From Clostridioides difficile CD160 (GTDB lineage Bacteria > Bacillota > Clostridia > Peptostreptococcales > Peptostreptococcaceae), in the NCBI RefSeq assembly GCF_000449425.2, contig NZ_AVHW01000029.1:54867-118866 (forward strand): a stretch of 64,000 nt of DNA, given 5' to 3'. A model generated the notes under the pieces. That model did no database searches and was not told the DNA's origin. It saw only the letters and a list, made by a program, of their open reading frames with translations. Positions 1 through 9,059 of the stretch are shown in pieces (the stretch's first letter is position 1; the number at the start of each line of letters is the position of its first letter). A program made the position numbers and the translations under genes.

Positions 1-1
1 T

Positions 2-1489
2 GCAGATAGTAGTCTGGTTAAAGTATCATATGAAGCGACAAAAATATGGGAATACACAGGAAACACTAACAGTATATTATCAGTAGATGTAGATTCCGCT
101 AATAATTATTATATTGGAAGTGCTGATGAGAGTATAAAAAAATTATCTAAAAATGGATCATTAATATGGAGTTATATGGACAACATGGGTTCAGTTTATT
201 CAGTGTGTATTGATTCTAACAATAATCTAATAAGTGGTGGAAACGATAAGATTATAAGAAAGTTTAATCCTAATGGCGAGATAATCTGGAAATCTATAAG
301 CCTTTCTACTATATTTTCTTTAACAGTTAATAATGAAAATGAAATATATTGTGGATGTGATGATAAAACTATAAAAAAGATATCTCATAATGGATTAAAA
401 ATATATGAATTTATGGTACACACTAATCGAGTAGAAACTGTAACTTTAGATAGTAAAAATAACATACTAAGTGGTAGTAGTGACAATACCTTAAAAAAAT
501 TTCAACAAAATTTAGGTATTCTAGTTACAAAAGATAACCAAAGCGAAATACATAAGGTAACTAAATTAGGAACTCTTGTAGAAGAAGTATCTCCTTATCC
601 TGATAATATATGGACAACTAATCTTGATGTTGACATAATCATGTCAACATGTATAGATTTCAATGATAATATAATAAATTGTGATGGATTTGATAGATCA
701 GTAATTAAAACATCACCTTCAGGTGATCTTATCTGGAAATATAATTTTTTATTTAGTTTAGGTATATATTCAGTATGTACTAATAATGACGGTTTAGTGT
801 ACTGTGGAGGCATCAGCAATCTAATGTTTTTATCTGATCCTGATGTTGTTTCTAATGAATTGCCTTTACATTCAGATATCATTATTAGTCTAGCAATTGA
901 TAATAGTAATAATTTAATAAGTGGTAGTTATGATAATACTATTATAAAAACATCATTAGAAAGAGACGATACATTCATGAAGTCACTCTGGACATTTACA
1001 GGACATACTGATCATATTACTGTAGTTACAGTTGATTTACATGATAATGTGTATAGTGCTAGCAATGATAAAACAGTAAGAAAAATATCTTCTGATGGCG
1101 TTGAAATATGGAGATTTATAGGGCATACTGATTCTGTAAATTCAGTATGTGTAGATTCTAAATATAATGTATATAGTGCTAGTAATGATAAAACAATAAG
1201 AAAAATATCTTCTGATGGCGTTGAAATATGGAAGTTTTCAGGTCACACTGATTCTGTAAACTCTGTATGTGTAGATTCAGAGTTTAATATTTATAGTGGC
1301 GGATCTGATAGTACAATAAGAAAAATAGCCAATAATGGTGTTGAGATATGGAAATCAACATCTTTTACTAAGTCAATTAAATCAATATTATTAGATTCAT
1401 CTAATAATATTGTTATAACTTATAATCTTAATACTATAAGTAAATTGAAAAATACACATGTATTACAAAAAGTAGCTTATTATAACTAA
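2..1489 (+). CDS. Beta-propeller (WD40/PQQ-like) phage tail protein, 5' end missing
   Basis: The frame is open from base 2, so the gene enters from outside the window; the first internal ATG at 176 is probably not the start. The protein is a chain of about 40-residue repeats, each with a V-D-S/N-N core, a SASNDKT- or SGGSDST-like turn, R/K-K-I and a closing I-W; spaced GHTDSVNSV motifs recall WD40/PQQ propellers. Two adjacent repeats (around 1035-1125 and 1155-1245) are almost identical in DNA, which suggests recent duplication. It lies directly before small tail proteins and lysis genes, so a structural tail or host-contact role is inferred. The exact function is unknown. Confidence 0.7.
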   Translation, partial: ADSSLVKVSYEATKIWEYTGNTNSILSVDVDSANNYYIGSADESIKKLSKNGSLIWSYMDNMGSVYSVCIDSNNNLISGGNDKIIRKFNPNGEIIWKSISLSTIFSLTVNNENEIYCGCDDKTIKKISHNGLKIYEFMVHTNRVETVTLDSKNNILSGSSDNTLKKFQQNLGILVTKDNQSEIHKVTKLGTLVEEVSPYPDNIWTTNLDVDIIMSTCIDFNDNIINCDGFDRSVIKTSPSGDLIWKYNFLFSLGIYSVCTNNDGLVYCGGISNLMFLSDPDVVSNELPLHSDIIISLAIDNSNNLISGSYDNTIIKTSLERDDTFMKSLWTFTGHTDHITVVTVDLHDNVYSASNDKTVRKISSDGVEIWRFIGHTDSVNSVCVDSKYNVYSASNDKTIRKISSDGVEIWKFSGHTDSVNSVCVDSEFNIYSGGSDSTIRKIANNGVEIWKSTSFTKSIKSILLDSSNNIVITYNLNTISKLKNTHVLQKVAYYN

Positions 1490-1506
1490 TTTTAGGAGGA
1501 AATAGA

Positions 1507-1839
1507 ATGCAAAAATACTTAACAGGATTGGAACATAAGGAAGGTAACATTTATAAAGTGAATTTAATACATAATATGCCATTTGATAAAGTTAATGGCT
1601 TAGGAAAATCAGCTCAAGAATTGGAATTGAATGGTGTTCTAATTGACACATTAATTGAAGCTGAACATAAGGAAGGGTTTGCATCTATTATGTATGTAGA
1701 TAAGACAACAAAAGAGATTACATATGAGTATGTAGAAATACCATTGACACCAGAACAAGAAGCTCTAAAGAAAGTCAAAGAATTAGAATTAGAAAATGCT
1801 AATACAAACTACGCACTAATGATGGGAGGATTAATATAA
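1507..1839 (+). CDS. Small tail-region protein, 110 aa
   Basis: A strong AGGAGG site precedes ATG 1507, 17 bases after the propeller gene. The stop overlaps the start of the XkdX-like gene (TAATG), so the two are probably translationally coupled. The protein is acidic and ends in a helical segment, a layout seen in small proteins placed before XkdX in Firmicute phages. No catalytic motif is visible. A tail accessory role rests on position only. Confidence 0.6.
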   Translation: MQKYLTGLEHKEGNIYKVNLIHNMPFDKVNGLGKSAQELELNGVLIDTLIEAEHKEGFASIMYVDKTTKEITYEYVEIPLTPEQEALKKVKELELENANTNYALMMGGLI

Positions 1840-1976
1840 TGTTAGGATTTGAAAAAATAAAATACTATTATAATAATAACATGTGGACTAAAGAAATGGT
1901 TAAAAATGCAGTACTTAAAGAAAAGATAACAGCGAAGGAATATAAAGAAATAATAGGCGAGGACTATATAGCATAG
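1839..1976 (+). CDS. xkdX: XkdX family small tail protein, 45 aa
   Basis: The protein runs MLGFEKIKYYYNNNMW and ends KEYKEIIGEDYIA, matching the short XkdX pattern: a central W, then a K-I-T-x-x-E-Y-K-x-I-x-G-x-x-Y tail. XkdX proteins are short proteins of unknown function encoded near tail and lysis genes in PBSX-like and many Clostridium phages. The start overlaps the previous stop by one base. Confidence 0.75.
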   Translation: MLGFEKIKYYYNNNMWTKEMVKNAVLKEKITAKEYKEIIGEDYIA

Positions 1977-2048
1977 TTCTTTTTTTATTGAAATAAACTG
2001 AGAAGCATATTTATATGTAGTTCTTTAAATAAAAAAGAAGGTGATAAA

Positions 2049-4376
2049 TTGTTAAATGAAGATGTAGTAAAAAACATTAATAGATTAGATAAAGAGCAGG
2101 ATGACATTAATTTAGAACTTAGTAAAAAAGCAAGTAAGGAAGATTTAGAAAAAGTAATACAAAATGGTACTAATGTAGCTGTATCTAAAGATATTTCAAC
2201 AAGTGATTGGATACTAGAAGAAAGTACATATACAACTATAATTGAACATAACCTTGTAACTAGAAAAGTACTTATAAGCTTAATTGATAAAACTACTAAT
2301 AACAATGTATTTTGTTCATATAAAATTTTAGATGATAATAGGATAAAAGTTTTTAATGAAACCAATGATGAGCTTGAATGTATAGTTGTAAATGGAAACT
2401 CAGCTATAAATATGACTTCAGCAACTATTGATGATAAGAGAAGTACTGAAACAACCACTTATTCTTCTATAAAGATAGAAGCTTTATTAAAATCCTTAGA
2501 AAATAAAATTGATGATATAGAAAATCTCAAGGAAGTTGACAATATAAAATGTAGTACAGATATAGGAGAATATACTATAGAAAATAGTAAGAAAGGTTAT
2601 CTAACTAATTTTAATATAGAAGGAAAGACTCTAATTGATTTATGGGGAAAAACTAGTTCAGATTTTTCTTTATGGAAAACCACTTTTTTAGATGGAAAAA
2701 TAAACATACTAACAGAAAATGATATAAGATATTCTAATTTTTTTACTACCAATTATACTTTATATAAACCAGATACTATATATACAATAATAGTTGATGT
2801 TGATAAAAATACTTTACCTAGTACAAGTGGAATATATATTCATAGTTTAGGAGAAGAAAATTCAGTATTTATTCCTAATCTGACAAATATAGCTATATTA
2901 GGAGGAGTGATTGGGAAATTCAGATATACATTTACAACAATATCAGACTTAAGTGATTGTAATGTGGCCTTAAGGAGTGTTTTAGATAATGATACACTTG
3001 CATCTGGTTATGAAGTAAGTTTGAAAATTACCATATTAGAAGGAAATTATACAGATATTAATATAAATTACTCTAATGAACTATTAAGTGTTGGGCAAAG
3101 AGATAAAGTGGAGCTTTTAAGTTATCCATATAGTGGAATTAATATCTTTAATAAGAATGCCAATTTTAAAGATAATTATATTTTACAATATCTTAATGGA
3201 GAGGAACTTATTTCTGAGGCTAGTAATCATAAATATACATTAGACTATATAGAAATAGAACCAAATACAGAGTATACTTTTTATAATTGTAGTAGAAATA
3301 TTTGTTGGTATGATATAAATAAAAGTTTTATTCCAACACCATTAAATGAAAGAATAATAGGAGATAAAGATATTTTTTATGTTGCTAGAAGCCCTAAAAA
3401 TGCAAAGTATCTAAGAGTTACTATAATAAAAGATTTGCATGATGATGGTAATAAAACAATTATAACTAAAGGAAATAAATATGATAAAAAGAAAATTCCT
3501 TATACATTAAGAAGCTTACCAAATGGAATAAGAGATAAAATAGTCTACAAAAATGGTTCATATAAACTAATACAAAGATGTGAAGAAATAGTTTTTAATG
3601 GTAATGAAAATTGGATAGAAGTTCATGGAATGTATGAGTTTAGATTAAATTTAGATATATCTGTATTAAGATTAGATATGTCTAAGTTTGTAACTAACTT
3701 ATACAAGCAATCTCATGTAGACTATATATATAATGTTCAAACTGAATCAGCATTATCTATATCAACAGAAAATGGAATAGGTGTAATAGATATAGTAGAT
3801 ACTTCAATATCTCCTTTTAACATTGCTAACTTTAAAGAAAAATTAAAGAAAAATCCTTTGAAAATAATTTATGAATTAGAAACACCAAGAGAAATTAAAC
3901 TTAGTCTACTAAATTTGGAGCAATATGATAATCAAACTAGATTTATTTGTAACTCAGGCATTGCGATACCAAATATTAGTTTTGAAAGGACACAAAATTT
4001 AGGTAGCCATATAGAAGTTATTAGAGAGAATTTAAAATCAATAATTAAAACTGAAAGTAATATTGATTTTAAATTTATAAATGGATGGGATAAAGTGTGG
4101 CAATCAGCTACTATTACAAAGGTAGGAAAGTATTTATTTATAAACATGATTGTAACAAAAAATACATCAGCTACTGTTTTAGAAGAAGCAATAATTAAAT
4201 TACCTTTAGGAATATCAAGACAAAACTATTCTTGTCCAGTTATGAATTCTTCTTGTGAACAAGTTGACACTGTAGGGATAGCTTGTGTAAATAATACTAT
4301 ACTAATGTTAACTCCAGGTCATGATATTACGAATAAAGGAATTTTAATTAGTGTTGTTGTAAATTTGGAGGTCTAA
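2049..4376 (+). CDS. Large tail/receptor-binding-like protein, 775 aa
   Basis: It starts at TTG 2049 behind AGAAGGTGAT. Residues about 1-40 form a charged coiled coil (KNINRLDKEQDDINLELSKK), and a second short coiled coil lies near 135-165. The rest is rich in beta strands, N, T and Y, as in phage baseplate upper proteins and tail fibres with carbohydrate-binding lobes. The C-terminal 90 residues (from about KFINGWDKVWQ) look like a compact trimer-tip domain. Position between XkdX-type proteins and the lysis cassette supports a host-recognition role. No enzymatic motif is seen. Confidence 0.6.
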   Translation: MLNEDVVKNINRLDKEQDDINLELSKKASKEDLEKVIQNGTNVAVSKDISTSDWILEESTYTTIIEHNLVTRKVLISLIDKTTNNNVFCSYKILDDNRIKVFNETNDELECIVVNGNSAINMTSATIDDKRSTETTTYSSIKIEALLKSLENKIDDIENLKEVDNIKCSTDIGEYTIENSKKGYLTNFNIEGKTLIDLWGKTSSDFSLWKTTFLDGKINILTENDIRYSNFFTTNYTLYKPDTIYTIIVDVDKNTLPSTSGIYIHSLGEENSVFIPNLTNIAILGGVIGKFRYTFTTISDLSDCNVALRSVLDNDTLASGYEVSLKITILEGNYTDININYSNELLSVGQRDKVELLSYPYSGINIFNKNANFKDNYILQYLNGEELISEASNHKYTLDYIEIEPNTEYTFYNCSRNICWYDINKSFIPTPLNERIIGDKDIFYVARSPKNAKYLRVTIIKDLHDDGNKTIITKGNKYDKKKIPYTLRSLPNGIRDKIVYKNGSYKLIQRCEEIVFNGNENWIEVHGMYEFRLNLDISVLRLDMSKFVTNLYKQSHVDYIYNVQTESALSISTENGIGVIDIVDTSISPFNIANFKEKLKKNPLKIIYELETPREIKLSLLNLEQYDNQTRFICNSGIAIPNISFERTQNLGSHIEVIRENLKSIIKTESNIDFKFINGWDKVWQSATITKVGKYLFINMIVTKNTSATVLEEAIIKLPLGISRQNYSCPVMNSSCEQVDTVGIACVNNTILMLTPGHDITNKGILISVVVNLEV

Positions 4377-4379
4377 AGT

Positions 4380-4715
4380 ATGGATAAAATGAAATTTAAA
4401 ATAATAAAAGAGCATAATTTCTCAAAAGAAGAAATTGACAACATAGAAATTGACAATTTTTTTATTACAGGTAATGGACAATTATGGACTCCTTTAATAA
4501 GCAAAGAAGGAGAGCTAATTAAGACAGGTGAACAATCTTATAACGAATGGTTAGAATTACAAAAGAATCCACCTAATCCAGAACCATCAATTGAAGAAAT
4601 AAATGCAAATAAAATCACAGTTTTAATAGAAAATCAAAAGGAGCAAGATAATCTTTTAATAGATAATGCTTATAGAATCGCTATGTTAGAACTTAACACA
4701 AACAATGTGTTATAA
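4380..4715 (+). CDS. Tail-fibre-associated small protein, 111 aa
   Basis: It follows the 775-aa protein by 3 bases behind GGAGG and is clearly co-transcribed. The N-terminal half contains NFFITGNGQLWTPL; a proline-rich linker (NPPNPEPS) leads to a C-terminal helix of about 40 residues. This plan is common in proteins placed directly after tail-fibre genes in clostridial phages, where a chaperone or assembly role is suspected. The function is not known. Confidence 0.55.
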   Translation: MDKMKFKIIKEHNFSKEEIDNIEIDNFFITGNGQLWTPLISKEGELIKTGEQSYNEWLELQKNPPNPEPSIEEINANKITVLIENQKEQDNLLIDNAYRIAMLELNTNNVL

Positions 4716-4741
4716 AATTATAAAAACTTGGAGGAAAGAAT

Positions 4742-4912
4742 ATGTATAATATTTTAAAAAGAATGATTGAGCAAAAGAGCTTTGATACTAAAGAGAAATT
4801 ACAAACTAAGTTGGATGTATTTTATGCTATGAATAGGATAAAAGAAAGTGAGTACACAGAGTTAACGACTTTATTAAATAAAGAAGGAACAGTAGTAGAG
4901 CCAACAATATAG
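4742..4912 (+). CDS. XkdX-like small phage protein, 56 aa
   Basis: ATG 4742 is preceded by GGAGGAAAG. The product begins MYNILKRMIEQKSF and contains KLDVFYAMNRIKESEYTEL, a pattern like the small proteins that close tail operons in C. difficile phages. It is the last gene before a terminator, ahead of the endolysin. The function is unknown. Confidence 0.6.
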   Translation: MYNILKRMIEQKSFDTKEKLQTKLDVFYAMNRIKESEYTELTTLLNKEGTVVEPTI

Positions 4913-4937
4913 GTTCTTTTTTTATGTTTAAATTTAG

Positions 4938-4966
4938 AGGGCTGACTAATCTCAGCCTTTTTATTT
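4938..4966 (+). terminator. Rho-independent terminator between tail and lysis genes
   Basis: Stem GGCTGA (4940-4945) pairs with TCAGCC (4952-4957) and is followed by TTTTTATTTATT. The lysis genes begin 20 bases on, so some read-through is probably needed. Confidence 0.6.
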
Positions 4967-4985
4967 ATTGAAAGGAGTGGTAATT

Positions 4986-5798
4986 TTGAACATAAAAACA
5001 TTAACAATCCATGCAGGTCATAATCCAGATTATAAGGTCGGCTCTGGAGCAGTAGGTAATATAAAAGAATCTACAGAGGCAAGAAATGTACTAAAATATC
5101 TAATATCTTTAACTCAAAAAGAGTGTAAAGTATATGATTGTACTTGTAATGATGGAACTTCTCAGAGTGATATATTGAATAAAATTATAGCTAAATGTAA
5201 TTCATATAACTCAGATTTAAATGTAAGTGTTCATTTTAACTCAGGTGGAGGTAGAGGTGTAGAAGTCTTAGTATATAATTTAAATGACAAAGAAACCGTT
5301 GAAATAGCTTCAAGAATTTGTGAACAAATAACAAAAACTTACCATGCTAAATGGGATAAAGCTTTTAAAAACAGAGGTGTCAAAGAAAAGAAAACTCTAG
5401 CATTTTTAAGAAGAACAAAAGCAAAATCACTTTTAGTTGAATGTTGCTTTGTAGATACAGATGATACTAAAAATTATAATGCTAAAGATATGGCCATAGA
5501 TATTGCCGAAGGAATATTTAATAAACCTATAAATCAAACACAGGAGGAAAAAATGAAATATACAATAGTTTATGAAGGAGAAGTTGATAAAGCTATAGCT
5601 AATGTAATGGCCATAAATTATAAATCTTATGAAGTCTATGTATGTGAGTTAAAAAATTACATACCTGGCCATTGTCAAAACCTTTATGTAATAGGTTCAG
5701 CCAGTGACAAAATTAAGACTAGTGAAAGATTCACTAAGTTACAAGGTGATGACAGATGGGCTACACTTTATAAAGTATTAGATTTTATAGGGAAGTAG
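4986..5798 (+). CDS. Endolysin: N-acetylmuramoyl-L-alanine amidase (Amidase_3), CD27L-like
   Basis: It cleaves the amide bond between MurNAc and L-Ala in peptidoglycan to release phage. I chose TTG 4986 because AAGGAGTGG lies at the right spacing; an in-frame TTG at 4968 overlaps that site. The 270 aa equal the length of C. difficile endolysin CD27L. Amidase_3 residues are visible: H9, E31, H83 as likely zinc ligands and E152 in VECCF as the catalytic acid. Residues 190-270 form a separate C-terminal domain, joined by a Q/E-rich linker, which has its own start (see 5542-5555). A glucosaminidase follows 11 bases downstream. Confidence 0.9.
   Translation: MNIKTLTIHAGHNPDYKVGSGAVGNIKESTEARNVLKYLISLTQKECKVYDCTCNDGTSQSDILNKIIAKCNSYNSDLNVSVHFNSGGGRGVEVLVYNLNDKETVEIASRICEQITKTYHAKWDKAFKNRGVKEKKTLAFLRRTKAKSLLVECCFVDTDDTKNYNAKDMAIDIAEGIFNKPINQTQEEKMKYTIVYEGEVDKAIANVMAINYKSYEVYVCELKNYIPGHCQNLYVIGSASDKIKTSERFTKLQGDDRWATLYKVLDFIGK
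5542..5555 (+). promoter_or_regulatory. Internal ribosome binding site and start inside the endolysin gene
   Basis: A perfect AGGAGG (5542-5547) lies 5 bases before an in-frame ATG (5553), corresponding to Met190. It should give a free 81-residue C-terminal domain. Secondary translation products of this kind are reported for the related CD27L and CTP1L endolysins. Confidence 0.7.
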
Positions 5799-5809
5799 GA
5801 GGTAATGAA

Positions 5810-6427
5810 TTGAATATATTAGATAAATCAACCGCAAAATTAGAACAAGTCTTTGCATATTTAGATACATTAAATAATAACTCTAATCCACCACACTATT
5901 TATGTAAGGCTATAGTACCAATAATATACAAAGAAGCAGAGAAAAAAGGTGTAAATCCAGTTATTGCAATTGCTCAAGCATTTGTAGAAACTGGATATTT
6001 TAATTTTGGTAGAGTTTTAAATCCTTCATATTGCAATGTATGTGGACTTAAAGGTAATAAAGGTGGTGGAGATTTAGACCCATCAGCTCATACAAGATTT
6101 AGTTGTTGGGAAGATGGAGTGGCAGCATTTATAGACCATCTAGCCCTATATGCTGGAGCTAAAGGTTATCCAAAATATAACGAATTAGTTGGTAAAAATG
6201 AATACAAAGTTAATGGAGTTACATTAGATCCTAGACATTTCCCATATTTACATGGAGAAGCTAAGATAGTTGAGAGTTTATCTGGTAAATGGTGTCCAGA
6301 TATGGGCTATGGTCAAAACATAATAAATATATGCAATAAGATAAATTCAATGAAAATAGAAAATAATGATATGAAGTTAGAGCAAGTAAAAATTAAAGTA
6401 AAAGAATTAAGTGACATTCTTGGATAG
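5810..6427 (+). CDS. Second lysin: glucosaminidase-type peptidoglycan hydrolase, 205 aa
   Basis: It starts at TTG 5810 with TAGGAGGT just upstream; the nearby ATG 5804 runs into a stop. The sequence AIAQAFVETGYFNFG contains the catalytic-type Glu of FlgJ/GH73 endo-beta-N-acetylglucosaminidases, followed by YCNVCGLKG and WEDGVAAFIDHLALYAG, both typical of the fold. It would cut glycan strands. Having two hydrolases of different specificity in one cassette is notable; this one could also be a tail-associated enzyme. A C-terminal helix of about 25 residues follows the catalytic domain. Confidence 0.8.
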   Translation: MNILDKSTAKLEQVFAYLDTLNNNSNPPHYLCKAIVPIIYKEAEKKGVNPVIAIAQAFVETGYFNFGRVLNPSYCNVCGLKGNKGGGDLDPSAHTRFSCWEDGVAAFIDHLALYAGAKGYPKYNELVGKNEYKVNGVTLDPRHFPYLHGEAKIVESLSGKWCPDMGYGQNIINICNKINSMKIENNDMKLEQVKIKVKELSDILG

Positions 6428-6438
6428 GAGGAAGTTAT

Positions 6439-6690
6439 ATGGATATAATGCAGTTTATACCTCAAAATTTGATAATGCTAATAGGAGGTCTTTACATATT
6501 GGGGACTTTTATAAAAGAATCAAATATTAAAAATAAATATATACCTTTTACATTATTGATTATATCAATAATAAGTAGTTGTTTATTTATGAAAGAGTTG
6601 TCAATAGAGGCTATCTTTGAAGGTATTTTATGCTGGGGAGCGTCTATAGGTATAAGTCAAATACAAGTACAAAACAAAAAGGAAAAGTAG
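6439..6690 (+). CDS. Holin, Hol44/phage_holin_5-like, 83 aa
   Basis: The protein has about three hydrophobic stretches: NLIMLIGGLYILGTFI, then YIPFTLLIISIISSCLF, then a glycine-containing segment near EGILCWGASIGI. It ends in a short basic tail (QNKKEK). Size, topology and place directly after two lysins fit a holin that opens the membrane. A good GGAGG precedes ATG 6439. Confidence 0.75.
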   Translation: MDIMQFIPQNLIMLIGGLYILGTFIKESNIKNKYIPFTLLIISIISSCLFMKELSIEAIFEGILCWGASIGISQIQVQNKKEK

Positions 6691-7002
6691 ATGTTATCTA
6701 AAGAAATGATTGAATTATTAAGCCAATATGGATATACGGCTATACTATTAACGATAGTAATGTTATGGTTTGGCAGATATTTAGAAAAGAATAGACAACT
6801 AGAGCAGGATGACAGAAAAAAGGAAAGAGCTTATTTTTCAAGAGAAATTAAAGAGCAGAGAACTTTATTTGGTAATACAATAGATAAATTTGATGATAAA
6901 TTAGATAAATTTGCAGAAGCATTAAACACTAATAATAGTAGACTTGAAAGAGTTGAAACAGACATAACAGAAATAAAAGATAGATTAAAGGCTAGAGATT
7001 AA
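6691..7002 (+). CDS. bhlA: BhlA/UviB-like holin-type protein, 103 aa
   Basis: ATG 6691 directly abuts the stop of the preceding holin gene. One N-terminal membrane segment (YTAILLTIVMLWFGRYL) is followed by a long charged coiled coil with a heptad pattern ending in TDITEIKDRLK. This is the BhlA/UviB plan found in Bacillus SPbeta and clostridial plasmids and phages, where such proteins act in lysis or bacteriocin release. It may assist or tune the upstream holin. Confidence 0.7.
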   Translation: MLSKEMIELLSQYGYTAILLTIVMLWFGRYLEKNRQLEQDDRKKERAYFSREIKEQRTLFGNTIDKFDDKLDKFAEALNTNNSRLERVETDITEIKDRLKARD

Positions 7003-7032
7003 TTTTTCTAGTCTTTTTAAGGAAGTGAGATA

Positions 7033-7971
7033 TTGACAACATTTGAAAAGAGAAGTAAAAGAATTAAAATAGATGGAGATATAAACAAAAATAATGAGAA
7101 ATTAATAAAAGGATTTCTTCAAGCTAAGAAAATAGCTGGATTAAGCGAAAAAACTATCTATGTATATAGGTGTGATTTAAATACATGGTCTAGATATCTA
7201 CATGATGAAATGGGTGATTTACTTATTGAAGATTGTACTGAAGACGATATAATGGAGTATATTTCATTTAGGATGGAAGATAATCATGTTAATAGAATCA
7301 AAGTAATATTCTCAGGCATTTCATCTCTATATGACCATCTTAGAAGGAAAAGAATCGTAAAAGAAAATCCAGTATCACTAATAGAAAGACCTAAAAAAGG
7401 ATTACCTGTTGTAGAAAAACATTTTTTAAATATAGAACAAGTTAAAGAACTACAAGATAAATTGTCAAAACAAGATGATTTGCAATTAGAAGTTTATATA
7501 AATTTTGCTTTGTCAACTGCTGGTAGAGTTACAGCTACAAGTAATCTGACTTGGGAAAATATAGACTTTGATAATAGAGTATGTGAGAATATCAAGGAAA
7601 AAGGTGGAAAGATAGTAGATTTTTACTTTAGTGAGAAAGTAAAAGATTTATTATTAAAACTAAAAAAACTGAGAGAAGAAGAAAATATAATAAATGATTA
7701 TGTTTTTTTAGTTAGGTATGGTGGAGAATATCATAAAGCTACATCAGATGTATTAAGAAGTTGGGCTAAGAAGGCTGGTAAATTAATATATATAGATAAT
7801 TTAGCACCTCACTCATTAAGACGAAGTTTTGCAACTATAGCTAAAGCTAATAACTTACCACTTGAAGATATCTCAACTATCCTGAATCATGAATCCACTG
7901 ATACAACTAAGATATATATAAAAGAAGATAAATGTAAAATTTCTAAATCTAAAGATTTAATAGGACTATAA
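7033..7971 (+). CDS. Tyrosine recombinase (XerC/D-like), 312 aa
   Basis: The start is TTG 7033 behind GGAAGTGAG. An N-terminal SAM-like DNA-binding domain (residues about 25-120) precedes the catalytic domain. Active-site residues are visible: R in STAGRVTAT, then HSLRRSF, H in STILNHEST, and the nucleophile Tyr in TTKIYIKED. It breaks and rejoins DNA at specific sites. At the end of the lysis operon, away from an obvious attP, it may resolve genome or plasmid multimers; a separate integrase lies at 10010-11125. Confidence 0.85.
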   Translation: MTTFEKRSKRIKIDGDINKNNEKLIKGFLQAKKIAGLSEKTIYVYRCDLNTWSRYLHDEMGDLLIEDCTEDDIMEYISFRMEDNHVNRIKVIFSGISSLYDHLRRKRIVKENPVSLIERPKKGLPVVEKHFLNIEQVKELQDKLSKQDDLQLEVYINFALSTAGRVTATSNLTWENIDFDNRVCENIKEKGGKIVDFYFSEKVKDLLLKLKKLREEENIINDYVFLVRYGGEYHKATSDVLRSWAKKAGKLIYIDNLAPHSLRRSFATIAKANNLPLEDISTILNHESTDTTKIYIKEDKCKISKSKDLIGL

Positions 7972-7991
7972 AATTAAAAAGAAGTGATATT

Positions 7992-8027
7992 ATGGCATGT
8001 AAAGGTAAGAAAAAAGGAAATAGATAA
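7992..8027 (+). CDS. Possible 11-residue basic peptide
   Basis: An ATG 8 bases after AGAAGTGAT encodes MACKGKKKGNR, between the recombinase and the terminator. The site and spacing look usable, but the peptide is so short that coding is uncertain. Confidence 0.25.
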   Translation: MACKGKKKGNR

Positions 8028-8032
8028 TAATA

Positions 8033-8087
8033 AGCCCTCTAGGGATTACTCTTAATTGAGTTTTCTTTAGAGGGCTTTATTTTTTTG
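8033..8087 (+). terminator. Strong terminator closing the late operon
   Basis: AGCCCTCTA (8033-8041) pairs perfectly with TAGAGGGCT (8068-8076) and is followed by an eleven-base stretch of T with one A. It ends the rightward late transcript. Confidence 0.85.
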
Positions 8088-8159
8088 TCCATAATGACTT
8101 TTTATGCAAATTTTCTATATTTGTAAAATTCCATTCATTAGTATCTTACTTTATTAAAG

Positions 8160-8495
8160 TTACGTTTTTTCATTAATAATTAAACAATATTCTAAAGAAC
8201 CAATAAAACTTTCTATAGAATTAGAGTGTACTTCTTCTAGAAATCTTTTGGTTTCAAATGCTTTATATTCTCTTTCTGTTATAAGTATTGTGTAATGAGT
8301 ATATTTCTCTATTTTTTCTGCATCCAAAAAATTCTTTTTAACTAGTCGCGATAAAAGTGTTAGAGTTGTCGTTGCCTTCCAGCCCCATGCAAATTCCATA
8401 GCATTGATAACTTCTTTAGATATTACTATATCATTTATGTGCCAAATAAACTTCATAACTTTCAATTCCGCTTTTGGTATGTTTTGTATTAACAT
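8160..8495 (-). CDS. BlaI/MecI-family transcriptional repressor, 111 aa
   Basis: The protein begins IPKAELKVMKFIWHIND and contains GWKATTTLTLLSRLVKKNFL, the winged-helix pattern of BlaI/MecI/CopY repressors; the end is shortened. Classical members are inactivated by a BlaR-type sensor protease. No such sensor, beta-lactamase or copper gene is next to it, so here it is an orphan, possibly controlling prophage or host genes. It is divergent from the XRE gene at 8697, with about 200 bases between them. Confidence 0.8.
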   Translation of the reverse strand: MLIQNIPKAELKVMKFIWHINDIVISKEVINAMEFAWGWKATTTLTLLSRLVKKNFLDAEKIEKYTHYTILITEREYKAFETKRFLEEVHSNSIESFIGSLEYCLIINEKT

Positions 8496-8696
8496 ATGAA
8501 CAACCCTTTCTAATTCAAAATAAGTAACAATTAGATTTTTAATTCCCTTACAGACAAATTCTTATGAGATTAGCTATCTTATTTGCAAAAATTATTTTAG
8601 ACTTAAATGCTCTATATAAATTATTCATGTATATAGATTATTATATTATACTGTGCAAATGGTTACAATATAAAAAACAGAAAGGAGAGTATAATT

Positions 8697-9059
8697 ATGG
8701 ATGTAGATTATAAAGCATTAGGAAAAAGAATCAAAATTGCAAGAATTAAAAATGGGATAACTCAAGAATCTGTTGCTGAGGAAATAGATATAACCCCATC
8801 TCATATGAGCAATATCGAAACTGGAAAAACAAAGGTAAGTTTGTCTGTGTTAGTTAATATTGCTAATGCTCTTTCTGTTACGATAGATGAATTGTTATGT
8901 GATAATGTATTAAATTCTAAAATTATATTTGAGGGAGAAGCTAAAGAAATTTTTAATGATTGTGATGAGTATGAAGTTAGAATACTTGTTGATGTTTTAA
9001 AGTATATGAAAGAAGCTATGCGTAAAGATAGAGAAATAAGAAATCGATTTGATATGTAA
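8697..9059 (+). CDS. XRE-family HTH regulator, 120 aa
   Basis: Residues about 8-62 form a classic HTH_3 domain (GKRIKIARIKNGITQESVAE, then TPSHMSNIETGKTKVSL). The C-terminal 50 residues are an acidic helix pair, as in small clostridial regulators ending near LVDVLKYMKEA. AGAAAGGAGAG precedes the ATG. It is a likely CI-like or accessory regulator of the neighbouring cargo. Confidence 0.85.
   Translation: MDVDYKALGKRIKIARIKNGITQESVAEEIDITPSHMSNIETGKTKVSLSVLVNIANALSVTIDELLCDNVLNSKIIFEGEAKEIFNDCDEYEVRILVDVLKYMKEAMRKDREIRNRFDM

Noticed and set aside
4968..4986. The upstream TTG 4968 as the endolysin start
   Set aside because: It overlaps the AAGGAGTGG ribosome site of the TTG at 4986.
8160..8495. 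The BlaI-like protein as part of a resistance operon
   Set aside because: No BlaR-like sensor or beta-lactamase gene lies nearby.
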